The notes: generated by a model from the letters alone, not told the origin. Counted from the stretch's first letter, positions 52,201 through 60,652 are shown. The stretch is 64,000 bases of DNA from Mycobacterium asiaticum DSM 44297 (GCF_000613245.1 NZ_HG964938.1:994198-1058197); one strand, 5' to 3'. A program made the numbers and translations.

Positions 52201-53454
52201 GTGCCCAGCCCCAACCTTCCCCCGAAGTTCGATTTCACCGACCCCGACATCTACACCGAGCGTATTCCGGTCGAGGAGTTTGCTGAGGTGCGGGCGACCG
52301 CTCCGGTGTGGTGGAACGAGCAGGACCCGGAGAACTGCGGCGGGTTCCACGACGGCGGCTACTGGGCGATCACCAAGCTCAACGACGTCAAGGAGGTGTC
52401 GCGCCGCAGTGACGTCTTCTCCAGCTACGAAAACGGCGTGATCCCAAGATTCAACAACGACATCGCGCGCGAGGACATCGAAGTGCAGCGGTTCGTCATG
52501 CTGAACATGGACGCGCCGCACCACACCCGGTTGCGCAAAATCATCTCCCGCGGTTTCACACCGCGCGCGGTGGGACGGCTGCAGGACGAACTGCACGAGC
52601 GTGCGCAGAAGATTGCCCAGGAGGCGCTGGCGGCGGGCACCGGCGACTTCGTCGAGCAAGTCTCTGCCGAGCTGCCGCTGCAGGCGATCGCCGGTCTGCT
52701 CGGGGTGCCGCAGGAGGATCGCGGCAAGTTGTTCGAGTGGTCCAACGAGATGACCGGCAACGACGACCCGGAGTACGCGCACATCGACCCGAAGATGTCC
52801 TCCGCGGAGCTGATCGGCTATGCGATGAAGATGGCCGAAGAGCGGGCCAAGAACCCCGGCGACGACATCGTCACCCAGCTGATCCAGGCCGACATCGACG
52901 GCGAGAAGCTCTCCGATGACGAGTTCGGCTTCTTCGTGGTGATGCTGGCGGTGGCCGGCAACGAGACCACCCGCAACTCCATCACGCAGGGCATGATGGC
53001 CTTCGCCGACTTCCCGGACCAGTGGGAGCTGTACAAGAAGGAGCGCCCGGAGACCGCCGCCGACGAGATCGTCCGCTGGGCGACGCCGGTCACCTGCTTC
53101 CAGCGCACGGCGCTCGAGGACTACGAACTGTCCGGAGCGAAGATCAAGAAGGGTCAGCGGGTGATCATGTTCTACCGCTCGGCCAACTTCGATGAAGAGG
53201 TCTTCGAGGATCCGTACACGTTCAACATTCTGCGAAACCCCAATCCGCACGTCGGTTTTGGTGGCACCGGAGCGCACTATTGCATTGGCGCGAACCTCGC
53301 GCGGATGACGATCAATCTGATCTTCAACGCCGTTGCCGACCACATGCCGGACCTCAAGCCGCTGTCCAAGCCCGAACGGCTGCGGTCGGGGTGGCTGAAC
53401 GGCATCAAGCACTGGCAGGTCGACTACACCGGCAAGTGCCCGGTGGCGCACTGA
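52201..53454 (+). CDS. cyp125: CYP125, steroid C26/27-monooxygenase
   Basis: Cytochrome P450 of 417 residues that oxidises the terminal methyl of the cholesterol side chain to the acid, the first step of side-chain attack. The I-helix is VVMLAVAGNETTRNSITQGM, ExxR is in ADEIVRWATPV, and the heme-ligand Cys is in FGGTGAHYCIGANLARM (about residue 360). GTG 52201 with AGGAGA at 52189-52194 gives MPSPNLPPKFDFTDPDIY; the M. tuberculosis annotation has about 16 extra N-terminal residues that are not supported here. It heads the operon cyp125-chsE1-chsE2-chsH2-chsH1-ltp2. Confidence 0.97.
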   Translation: MPSPNLPPKFDFTDPDIYTERIPVEEFAEVRATAPVWWNEQDPENCGGFHDGGYWAITKLNDVKEVSRRSDVFSSYENGVIPRFNNDIAREDIEVQRFVMLNMDAPHHTRLRKIISRGFTPRAVGRLQDELHERAQKIAQEALAAGTGDFVEQVSAELPLQAIAGLLGVPQEDRGKLFEWSNEMTGNDDPEYAHIDPKMSSAELIGYAMKMAEERAKNPGDDIVTQLIQADIDGEKLSDDEFGFFVVMLAVAGNETTRNSITQGMMAFADFPDQWELYKKERPETAADEIVRWATPVTCFQRTALEDYELSGAKIKKGQRVIMFYRSANFDEEVFEDPYTFNILRNPNPHVGFGGTGAHYCIGANLARMTINLIFNAVADHMPDLKPLSKPERLRSGWLNGIKHWQVDYTGKCPVAH

Positions 53455-53459
53455 TCACG

Positions 53460-54464
53460 ATGGACTTCGATCTCTCCGCAGAGCAAGAGGCCGTCGCCGA
53501 CGTCGTCACGTCGGTCATGCAGCGTGACCTGACCTGGAAAGCCCTGGCCGACGGTGGTGTTGCGGCTCTGGCGGTGCCCGAACGCCTCGGCGGTGACGGG
53601 GTAGGGCTTTCGGAAGTGGGAACGGTGCTGACCGAGGTCGGGCGGTATGGCGCCATCACCGAGGCGCTGGCCACCCTCGGTTTCGGTGTGGTGCCGTTGC
53701 TCGATCTCGCATCCGACCAGCAACAGGACCGCTTTCTGGCCGGGGTCGCCAAGGGCGGGGTGCTGACCGCCGCGCTCAACGAACCCGGCCGGGCGCTGCC
53801 CGATCGGCCGGCGGTGACGTTCAGTGGCGGCCGGTTGTCGGGCGTGAAGGTCGGCGTCGGGTACGCCGAAACCGCGGATTGGATCCTGGTGACTGCCGAC
53901 ACCGCGGTGGTGGTGGCATCACCGAAAACCGAAGGCGTGCAACTGGTCCGGACGCCGACCTCGAATGGTTCCGACGAGTACTCGGTGACATTCGACGAGG
54001 TTGCGGTCCCGGAGTCCGACGTCCTGGCCGGTGCCGCACCGGCCCGGGTGAATCAGTTGGCCCTGGCCATGATCGGCGCGTACGCGGACGGCCTGGTGGC
54101 TGGGGCGCTGCGACTGACCGCGGACTACGTCGCCAACCGCAAGCAGTTCGGCAAGCCGCTGTCGACATTTCAGACGGTCGCGGCGCAGTTGGCGGAGGTC
54201 TACATCGCTTCGCGCACAATTAATTTGGCGGCCAAGGCGGTGATCTGGAAGCTGGCCGAGGGCCGGGATGCCGACTCCGACCTGGATGTGCTCGGATACT
54301 GGCTGGCCTCGCAGGCGCCGCCGGTGATGCAGATCTGTCACCACCTGCACGGCGGGATGGGCATGGATATCACCTATCCGATGCACCGGTACTACTCCAC
54401 GATCAAGGACCTGACCCGGCTGTTGGGCGGGCCTTCGCATCGTCTCGATTTGGTGGGAGTCTGA
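53460..54464 (+). CDS. fadE28: ChsE1 (FadE28), acyl-CoA dehydrogenase subunit
   Basis: A 334-residue subunit of the alpha2beta2 ChsE1-ChsE2 dehydrogenase that introduces the double bond in the last three-carbon side chain. The N-terminus is MDFDLSAEQEAVADVVTSVM. It contains DYVANRKQFGKPLSTFQTVA and HLHGGMGMDITYPMHRYY. ATG 53460 is 5 nt after the cyp125 stop; the frame extends upstream inside cyp125 but is not homologous there. Its TGA overlaps the chsE2 ATG (TGATG). Confidence 0.94.
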   Translation: MDFDLSAEQEAVADVVTSVMQRDLTWKALADGGVAALAVPERLGGDGVGLSEVGTVLTEVGRYGAITEALATLGFGVVPLLDLASDQQQDRFLAGVAKGGVLTAALNEPGRALPDRPAVTFSGGRLSGVKVGVGYAETADWILVTADTAVVVASPKTEGVQLVRTPTSNGSDEYSVTFDEVAVPESDVLAGAAPARVNQLALAMIGAYADGLVAGALRLTADYVANRKQFGKPLSTFQTVAAQLAEVYIASRTINLAAKAVIWKLAEGRDADSDLDVLGYWLASQAPPVMQICHHLHGGMGMDITYPMHRYYSTIKDLTRLLGGPSHRLDLVGV

Positions 54465-55627
54465 TGTTCATCGACTTGACTCCGGAGCAGCGTCAGCTGC
54501 AGGCGGAGCTACGGGAATACTTCTCGAATCTGATTTCGTCCGATGAGGCGAAGGCGATGGAGCAGGACCGTCACAACGAGGCCTACCGCGCGGTGATCCG
54601 CCGGATGGGCAAAGACGGCAAGCTCGGTGTCGGGTGGCCAAAAGAGTACGGCGGTCTGGGATTTGGGCCGATTGAGCAGTCGATCTTCGTCAACGAGGCG
54701 CACCGGGCCGACGTGCCGCTGCCCGCGGTCACGCTGCAGACGGTAGGTCCGGTGCTGCAGCAGTTCGGCAGCGAGTTGCAGAAGAAGAAGTTCCTGCCGG
54801 CGATCCTGGCCGGTGAGGTGCACTTTGCGATCGGCTACACCGAGCCGGACGCGGGCACCGACCTGGCATCGTTGCGGACGACGGCCGTGCGGCACGGCGA
54901 CGAGTACATCGTCAACGGGCAGAAGATCTTCACCACCGGCGCGCACGACGCCGACTACATCTGGCTCGCCTGCCGCACGGACTCCGAAGCCGTGAAGCAC
55001 AAAGGCATTTCAATTCTGATTGTCGACACTAAGGACCCCGGTTACTCCTGGACGCCGATCATCCTGTCCGACGGTGCCCACCACACCAACGCCACCTATT
55101 ACAACGACGTGCGGGTGCCGGCCGACATGTTGGTGGGCGAGGAGAACGGCGGCTGGCGGTTGATCACCACGCAGCTCAATAACGAGCGGGTGATGCTCGG
55201 GCCGGCCGGGCGCACCGCGGGCATCTACGACCGCGTGCACGCGTGGGCATCCAAGCCCGGTGGCGACGGTGTGACACCGATCGATCACCAGGACGTCAAA
55301 CGCGCGCTCGGCGAGATCTACTCGATGTGGCGGGTCAACGAGTTGCTGAACTGGCAGGTCGCCGCCGCGGGCGAGGACATCAACGTCGCCGATGCGGCGT
55401 CGACGAAAGTCTTTGGCACCGAGAAGATTCAGTACATCGGGCGGCTCGCCGAGGAGATCGTCGGCAAGTACGGCAACCCAGCCGAGCCGGAAACCGCGGA
55501 GTTGCTCGAGTGGCTGGACTCCCAGACCAAGCGCAATCTGGTGATCACCTTCGGTGGGGGCGTCAACGAAGTCATGCGTGAGATGATCGCCGCCGCCGGC
55601 CTGAAGGTGCCGAGGGTGCCTCGATGA
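54464..55627 (+). CDS. fadE29: ChsE2 (FadE29), acyl-CoA dehydrogenase subunit
   Basis: A 387-residue partner of ChsE1, identical in length to Rv3543c. It provides YTEPDAGTDLASLRTTAVR, YIVNGQKIFTTGAHDADYIW and a C-terminal TKRNLVITFGGGVNEVMREM in place of the usual GGTEIQ motif, as in cholesterol-type FadE subunits. It acts on the 3-oxo-4-pregnene-20-carboxyl-CoA step. ATGA overlap with chsH2. Confidence 0.95.
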   Translation: MFIDLTPEQRQLQAELREYFSNLISSDEAKAMEQDRHNEAYRAVIRRMGKDGKLGVGWPKEYGGLGFGPIEQSIFVNEAHRADVPLPAVTLQTVGPVLQQFGSELQKKKFLPAILAGEVHFAIGYTEPDAGTDLASLRTTAVRHGDEYIVNGQKIFTTGAHDADYIWLACRTDSEAVKHKGISILIVDTKDPGYSWTPIILSDGAHHTNATYYNDVRVPADMLVGEENGGWRLITTQLNNERVMLGPAGRTAGIYDRVHAWASKPGGDGVTPIDHQDVKRALGEIYSMWRVNELLNWQVAAAGEDINVADAASTKVFGTEKIQYIGRLAEEIVGKYGNPAEPETAELLEWLDSQTKRNLVITFGGGVNEVMREMIAAAGLKVPRVPR

Positions 55628-56574
55628 GCGAACTGCAAGAGGCCATCGCAGAGGTAATCGCGACGGTCGTCGCCAAGCCGCGCGAAGCGCGGGATCCGGT
55701 GAACCAGCCGATCATCAATAACTGGGTCGAAGCGCTGGGCGACCGCAATCCGATTTATGTGGACGAAGCGGCGGCCAAGGCTGCCGGTCATCCTGGGATC
55801 GTGGCCCCGCCGGCCATGATTCAGGTGTGGACGATGTTCGGTCAGGGCGGCGAGCGCCCTACCGACGATCCCATGGGCCCGATCATGCAACTGTTCGACG
55901 ACGCGGGATACGTCGGCGTGGTTGCGACCAACTGTGAGCAGACCTACCACCGCTATCTGCGGCCCGGTGAGCAGGTAAGCATCGTTTCGGAGATGCGCGA
56001 TGTGGTGGGGCCCAAGCAGACCGCGCTCGGTGAGGGCTACTTCATCAACCAACTCATCACCTGGCGGGTGGGTGACGAGGATGTAGCCGAGATGAATTGG
56101 CGCATCCTCAAGTTCAAGCCGGCCGCGTCGTCCGCGGGTGCTGCGGTGCCGGAGGACCTGGATGCTGACGCCTTGATGCGCCCGGCCTCGTCCCGGGACA
56201 CCGCGTTCTTCTGGGAAGGGGTCAACGCGCACGAGTTGCGCATCCAGAAGCTTGCCGACGGTACGTTGCAGCACCCGCCGGTGCCGGCGATCTGGCAGGA
56301 CCCCGCGACACCCATCGAGTATGAGGTGGCCAGTGGTCGCGGCACGGTGTTCAGTTTCGTGGTGCACCATGCGCCCAAGGTGCCGGGCCGCACCTTGCCG
56401 TTCGTGATCGCTCTGGTGGAGCTGGAGGAGGGTGTGCGGATGCTGGGCGAGTTGCGGGGCGTCGACCCGGCTGCCATCGAGATCGGAATGCCGGTGCGGG
56501 CAACGTATATCGACTTTCCGGCCGGTGATTCCGGGCCGGAGTGGACCCTGTACGCGTGGGAGCCGGAAGCATGA
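55624..56574 (+). CDS. chsH2: ChsH2, MaoC hydratase subunit with DUF35 domain
   Basis: A 316-residue two-domain protein (Rv3542c). The N-terminal MaoC-like hotdog domain (residues about 15-175) contains DRNPIYVDEAAAKAAGHPGI. The C-terminal DUF35/OB-fold domain (about 185-316, HPPVPAIWQDPATPIEYEVA) is known to recruit the aldolase Ltp2. With ChsH1 it hydrates the C17 side-chain enoyl-CoA. Coupled by ATGA overlaps to chsE2 and chsH1. Confidence 0.95.
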   Translation: MSELQEAIAEVIATVVAKPREARDPVNQPIINNWVEALGDRNPIYVDEAAAKAAGHPGIVAPPAMIQVWTMFGQGGERPTDDPMGPIMQLFDDAGYVGVVATNCEQTYHRYLRPGEQVSIVSEMRDVVGPKQTALGEGYFINQLITWRVGDEDVAEMNWRILKFKPAASSAGAAVPEDLDADALMRPASSRDTAFFWEGVNAHELRIQKLADGTLQHPPVPAIWQDPATPIEYEVASGRGTVFSFVVHHAPKVPGRTLPFVIALVELEEGVRMLGELRGVDPAAIEIGMPVRATYIDFPAGDSGPEWTLYAWEPEA

Positions 56575-56972
56575 GTGCACCTGTCATAGAGCCGGGTTTG
56601 CAGCTACCCGAGCTGAAGCTCGAAGGAACCCCGACCTTCATCATTTCGACGGCCCTGGCTACCAGAGATTTTCAGGATGTGCACCACGACCGCGACTTGG
56701 CGCAGGCCAAAGGCTCCAAGGACATCTTCGTCAATATTTTGACCGACACCGGGCTGGTGCAGCGGTACATCACCGACTGGGCAGGTCCGTCGGCGTTGAT
56801 CAAGTCGATCGGGCTGCGGCTCGGCGTGCCGTGGTACGCCTACGACACGGTGACCTTCTCCGGTGAGGTGACCGCTGTCGAGGACGGTTTGATCACGGTG
56901 AAGGTGGTGGGCGCCAACAGCCTTGGCAATCACGTGATCGCTACGGTGACGTTGACTCTTGGGGGTTCGTAG
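56571..56972 (+). CDS. chsH1: ChsH1, MaoC-like enoyl-CoA hydratase subunit
   Basis: A 133-residue single hotdog-fold MaoC protein (Rv3541c) carrying the catalytic Asp-His region ATRDFQDVHHDRDLAQAKGS (residues about 31-50). It forms the ChsH1-ChsH2 hydratase. ATG 56571 overlaps the chsH2 stop; an in-frame ATG 30 nt earlier lies within chsH2 and is not needed. The stop TAG shares its last base with the ltp2 GTG. Confidence 0.94.
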   Translation: MSAPVIEPGLQLPELKLEGTPTFIISTALATRDFQDVHHDRDLAQAKGSKDIFVNILTDTGLVQRYITDWAGPSALIKSIGLRLGVPWYAYDTVTFSGEVTAVEDGLITVKVVGANSLGNHVIATVTLTLGGS

Positions 56973-58129
56973 TGCTGTCGGGTAAGGCCGCCATTGTCGG
57001 GATCGGTGCCACCGACTTCTCGAAGAACTCCGGTCGCAGCGAGTTGCGGCTGGCCGCCGAAGCGGTGCTTGACGCGTTGGACGACGCGGGGTTGACGCCG
57101 GCCGATGTCGACGGCCTGACCACCTTCACCATGGATACCAACACCGAGATCGCGGTGGCGCGTGCCGCCGGTATCGGTGACCTGAAGTTCTTCTCCAAGA
57201 TCCACTACGGCGGCGGCGCGGCGTGTGCGACGGTGCAGCAGGCCGCTATTGCCGTCGCCACCGGGGTGGCCGATGTGGTCGTGGCGTATCGCGCGTTCAA
57301 CGAGCGGTCGGGGATGCGGTTCGGTCAAGTGCAGACCCGGCTGACCGAGAATGCCGACTCGACCGGGGTAGACAACTCGTTCTCCTATCCGCATGGGCTC
57401 TCGACGCCGGCCGCGCAGGTGGCGATGATCGCCCGGCGCTACATGCACTGGTCCGGGGCTTCGAGCCGTGACTTTGGCGCGGTATCGGTGGCCGACCGCA
57501 AGCATGCCGCCAAGAATCCCAAGGCGTACTTCTACGAGAAGCCGATAACCATTGAGGACCATCAGAATTCGCGATGGATCGCCGAGCCGCTGCGGCTGCT
57601 GGACTGCTGCCAGGAGACCGACGGCGCGGTGGCGATCGTGGTGACGTCGGTGGAGCGGGCGCGGGACCTCAAGCACCGCCCGGCCGTCATCGAGGCGGCG
57701 GCACAGGGATCGAGCCCCGACCAGTACACGATGGTCAGCTACTACCGGCCCGAACTCGGGCTGCCTGAAATGGGTTTGGTGGGACAACAGCTTTGGGCGC
57801 AGTCGGGGCTGTCGCCGGCCGATATCCAGACGGCGGTGCTTTATGACCACTTCACGCCGTTCACGCTGATTCAGTTGGAGGAGTTGGGCTTCTGCGACCG
57901 CGGTGAGGCCAAGGAGTTTGTCGCCGACGGTGCGATCGAGGTGGGTGGACGATTGCCGATCAACACGCACGGCGGCCAGCTCGGTGAGGCCTATATCCAC
58001 GGTATGAACGGAATCGCCGAGGGCGTAAGGCAATTGCGCGGCACTTCGGTGAACCCGGTGCCCGATGTCGAGCACGTGCTGGTGACCGCGGGCACGGGTG
58101 TGCCGACGTCGGGACTCATTCTCGGGTAG
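56972..58129 (+). CDS. ltp2: Ltp2, thiolase-like retro-aldolase
   Basis: A 385-residue thiolase-superfamily SCP2-type protein (Rv3540c). Docked on the ChsH2 DUF35 domain, it cleaves the last side-chain C-C bond to give propionyl-CoA and a 17-keto steroid. Motifs: ADVDGLTTFTMDTNTEIAVA, HYGGGAACATVQQAAIAVA and the C-terminal NTHGGQLGEAYIHGMNGIAE. GTG 56972. The last gene of the cyp125 operon; its stop directly abuts the cynR stop codon on the opposite strand. Confidence 0.95.
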   Translation: MLSGKAAIVGIGATDFSKNSGRSELRLAAEAVLDALDDAGLTPADVDGLTTFTMDTNTEIAVARAAGIGDLKFFSKIHYGGGAACATVQQAAIAVATGVADVVVAYRAFNERSGMRFGQVQTRLTENADSTGVDNSFSYPHGLSTPAAQVAMIARRYMHWSGASSRDFGAVSVADRKHAAKNPKAYFYEKPITIEDHQNSRWIAEPLRLLDCCQETDGAVAIVVTSVERARDLKHRPAVIEAAAQGSSPDQYTMVSYYRPELGLPEMGLVGQQLWAQSGLSPADIQTAVLYDHFTPFTLIQLEELGFCDRGEAKEFVADGAIEVGGRLPINTHGGQLGEAYIHGMNGIAEGVRQLRGTSVNPVPDVEHVLVTAGTGVPTSGLILG

Positions 58130-59017
58130 TTACGGCCGCGGCATGGTCTGCGACACGTACTCGCGGATGAGGTGCGTGAATGCTCGAGTGGCGGCGGTTT
58201 GGTAGGTGCCCTCGTGGGTGAGCAGTGTGACGGTTCGCGTCGGTAGGGGCGGCTGGAGTGTTACCGGGCGGAGCTGCGGGTGGTGGGCGATTGCGTCGGG
58301 CAGCACGGTGACCAGCGGCGTGTGCCGGACTATCTCGATGAGCGCCTGAATCGAGTTGGCTTCCAAGCTGATTCGCGGTGTGATCCGGTGTTCGGCAAAA
58401 TATGCGTCGATATGACCGCGGGTGGCGAAATCGGTGGTGATCAGGGCCAGCGGCTGGTGCTCGACGGATTTGCTAGTGAGTCGTCTGACCGGGTTGGACG
58501 CGCCGGCGACGACGATGAGCGTTTCGGTGAAAAGCGTTGTGGCGGCGATTCCTTGCCGGTGCGGTTGATCGAAGGCGATGCCGAGGTCGAGTTCGTCGGC
58601 CAAGAGTTGGCCTTCCATGCTGTCCTGACTCATTTCCCGAACTGTCACAGTGATGCCGGGATGGTGCTTGTGCAGTTCGGCGATAAGTGGTGCCACAAGG
58701 TAGGCGGTGAAGGTGGGGGTAAAGGCAAGCCGGAGATGGCCACGCGAGAGGTCGGTTACGTCATGCACCGCCCGTTGTCCGGCGGCGAGTTCTTGGAGTG
58801 CCCGGTGAGCGTGTTCGAGGTAGGCCTGACCGGCATCGGTGAGGCGCACCGAGCGGCCGGTGCGATCGAGCAGTTGGGCACCGATGGCGCGCTCGAGCTG
58901 CTGGATCTGTTGGGACAGAGTGGGTTGCGATACGTGCAGGGCCTGAGCCGCGCGAGTGAAGTTTGCGTGGATGGCCACGGCTTGCAGGTATCGGAGATGA
59001 CGCAGTTCCGGCTGCAT
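58130..59017 (-). CDS. cynR: CynR-like LysR-family regulator
   Basis: A LysR-type activator of 295 residues very similar to E. coli CynR as I remember it. The helix-turn-helix is FTRAAQALHVSQPTLSQQIQ (about 20-39), then GRSVRLTDAG, ALQELAAGQRAVHDVTDLSRG and the effector-domain LAFTPTFTAYLVAPL, DELDLGIAF and ANSIQALIEIVRHT. It is divergent from cynS, so it probably activates cyanase in response to cyanate. The pair occupies the place where M. tuberculosis has PPE63. Confidence 0.9.
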   Translation of the reverse strand: MQPELRHLRYLQAVAIHANFTRAAQALHVSQPTLSQQIQQLERAIGAQLLDRTGRSVRLTDAGQAYLEHAHRALQELAAGQRAVHDVTDLSRGHLRLAFTPTFTAYLVAPLIAELHKHHPGITVTVREMSQDSMEGQLLADELDLGIAFDQPHRQGIAATTLFTETLIVVAGASNPVRRLTSKSVEHQPLALITTDFATRGHIDAYFAEHRITPRISLEANSIQALIEIVRHTPLVTVLPDAIAHHPQLRPVTLQPPLPTRTVTLLTHEGTYQTAATRAFTHLIREYVSQTMPRP

Positions 59018-59052
59018 GTATTAACTATAGATGAAACCAATCATGGCCATCA

Positions 59053-59065
59053 CAAGTTCGACTTG
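59053..59065. promoter_or_regulatory. Candidate regulator site between cynR and cynS
   Basis: CAAGT-TCG-ACTTG at 59053-59065 is a perfect inverted repeat in the 108-nt divergent spacer, 60 nt before the cynS ATG and 35 nt from the cynR ATG. The location suits a LysR-type binding site, though the classical T-N11-A form is not evident. Confidence 0.35.
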
Positions 59066-59125
59066 GACACTATGACAGCTGATCAGGCAGGGTGAGTGCG
59101 TACCCCCGCACAGGAAGGAAATCCG

Positions 59126-59596
59126 ATGTCTCACGCACAACTGGACCCGGTGGCACGCCAACGTCTCGCCGTTGCCGCGGTCGACGCGAAGATCGCCAAA
59201 GACCTGACATGGCAAGAGATTGCCGACGCAGCCGGTCTATCCGTTGTTTTCACCACTGCCGCCGTGCTCGGTCAACACGCGCTGCCGAAGAAGGCCGCCG
59301 CTGCCGTCGCCGACCTGCTTGGCCTCGGCGATGACGCGGCGAGGCTGCTGCAAACGATCCCTATGCGGGGCAGCATCCCTGGCGGCGTGCCTAGCGACCC
59401 GACCATCTACCGGCTCTACGAGATGATCCAAACCTACGGGACCACGCTCAAGGCGATAATCCACGAGCAATTCGGCGACGGCATCATCAGCGGCATCAAC
59501 TTCAAGCTCGACGTGGCCAAGGTGCCTGACCCCGAAGGTGGCGAGCGCGCGGTGATCACGCTCAACGGAAAGTACTTGCCCGTCAAGCCTTTCTGA
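59126..59596 (+). CDS. cynS: Cyanase (cyanate hydratase)
   Basis: Converts cyanate plus bicarbonate to carbamate/ammonia and CO2; a homodecamer in the cytosol. The 156 residues are exactly the E. coli length. The catalytic residues Arg96 and Glu99 (PTIYRLYEM) and Ser122 (DGIISGINFK) fall at the canonical positions; the N-terminal helical domain and C-terminal ERAVITLNGKYLPVKPF are conserved. ATG 59126 follows AGGAAGGAA; an in-frame GTG at 59096 would add ten unmatched residues. No carbonic anhydrase (CynT) or transporter (CynX) is adjacent. Confidence 0.96.
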   Translation: MSHAQLDPVARQRLAVAAVDAKIAKDLTWQEIADAAGLSVVFTTAAVLGQHALPKKAAAAVADLLGLGDDAARLLQTIPMRGSIPGGVPSDPTIYRLYEMIQTYGTTLKAIIHEQFGDGIISGINFKLDVAKVPDPEGGERAVITLNGKYLPVKPF

Positions 59597-59639
59597 GGTC
59601 GTTCCGCTGAGCGTCACGCCAGACCGCCCGCCAGACCGC

Positions 59640-59694
59640 CGAGCGTCACGCTAGCGTGGCTGTCGACGTCGAGCGTCACGCTAGCGTGACGCTG
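59640..59694. repeat. Palindromic element C1 (upstream of DUF559 gene 3)
   Basis: A 55-nt element made of two back-to-back palindromes: one at 59641-59660 (GAGCGTCACGCTAGCGTGGC) and a perfect 22-nt palindrome at 59672-59693 centred on CTAG. The first 21 nt are identical to C2, and about 47 of 55 positions match overall in the same orientation. It starts 43 nt after the cynS stop. Confidence 0.85.
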
Positions 59695-59751
59695 TGGATA
59701 GCCGGCATCCGGTGATGTGACGGCCGTCGTGCTCCGTGCGACGGTGCCGTC

Positions 59752-60597
59752 GTGGCGCAGCCATTTATCGGCAGTGAAGCCGTTGCCAAAGGGGATCTCG
59801 TCAAGAGCGCACTTCGGACGCGGTACGACAGGCTGCTTCGCGACGTCTACGTCGTAAAGCATGCCGAGTTGACACCCGAAGTGCTTGCGAGAGCGGCATG
59901 GTTGTGGTCGAGACGGCGCGGCATTGTCGCGGGTCTGACCGCCAGCGCCGTACACGGTGCGAAGTGGGTCGAACCGGGCGCGCCGATGGACATTCTGCAC
60001 ACCAATCGAAATCCAATGCCGGGAATCAAGGTCCGGGGTGATCGCATCGAGGATGACGAGATCGTTTGGCTGGACGGGGTTCCGGTGACGACTCCGGCGC
60101 GAACGGCACTCGACTTGGGCTGCTGGTATCCCACCGACGACGCAGTGGCCAGACTCGATGCCTTGCTGTCGGCGACGGACTTGAAGCCCACCGAAGTGGC
60201 GCTACTCGCTGAGCGATATCCCGGCCGTCGCGGGATCCGGAAGGCGGGGATTGCGCTCGATCTTGCCGACGGCGGGTCACAGTCGCCGAAGGAGACCTGG
60301 CTGAGGCTGCTGCTGGTTCGGGCCGGGTTGCCACGTCCCCAGACGCAGATTCCGGTTTGTGACGAGTTCGGAGAGGCGTTCGCGTATCTCGACATGGGTT
60401 GGGAAGAGCTCAAAGTAGCCGCCGAATACGACGGCGAACAGCATCGAACCGATAAGCGGCGATACACCTGGGACCTCCGCCGACAAGAGAAGATAAAGCG
60501 CCAAGGCTGGATCGATATCCGAGTGGTCGCGGAGGATCGGCCCGAGGCGATCATCCGCCGGGTACGAGAGGCGCTTGTCGACCGAGCGTCACGCTAG
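59752..60597 (+). CDS. DUF559/AbiEi-like protein, paralogue 3
   Basis: A 281-residue paralogue of the genes at 2229 and 40935: an N-terminal AQPFIGSEAVAKGDLVKSAL, AAWLWSRRRGIVAGLTASAV, VTTPARTALDLG and the nuclease-like C-terminus LDMGWEELKVAAEYDG, QGWIDIRVVAEDRPE. GTG 59752 aligns with the other starts. The stop codon itself lies inside palindrome C2, so the repeat encodes the last residues. It lies between cynS and chsH3. The function is unknown; the conserved E-Y-D-G and His-Arg after it suggest a PD-(D/E)XK-type fold. Confidence 0.8.
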   Translation: MAQPFIGSEAVAKGDLVKSALRTRYDRLLRDVYVVKHAELTPEVLARAAWLWSRRRGIVAGLTASAVHGAKWVEPGAPMDILHTNRNPMPGIKVRGDRIEDDEIVWLDGVPVTTPARTALDLGCWYPTDDAVARLDALLSATDLKPTEVALLAERYPGRRGIRKAGIALDLADGGSQSPKETWLRLLLVRAGLPRPQTQIPVCDEFGEAFAYLDMGWEELKVAAEYDGEQHRTDKRRYTWDLRRQEKIKRQGWIDIRVVAEDRPEAIIRRVREALVDRASR

Positions 60598-60638
60598 CGT
60601 GGCGTTCGACGGCGAGAGCCACGCTGGCGTGGCGCTCG
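60583..60638. repeat. Palindromic element C2 (downstream, overlapping the DUF559 stop)
   Basis: A 56-nt element. Its first 21 nt (60583-60603) equal those of C1; its second half (60612-60638) is another imperfect palindrome GAGAGCCACGC...GCGTGGCGCTC. Outer ends CGAG...CTCG agree with the A and B families. It overlaps the last 15 nt of the DUF559 gene 3. Confidence 0.85.
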
Positions 60639-60652
60639 GCGAAAAATGGCGC

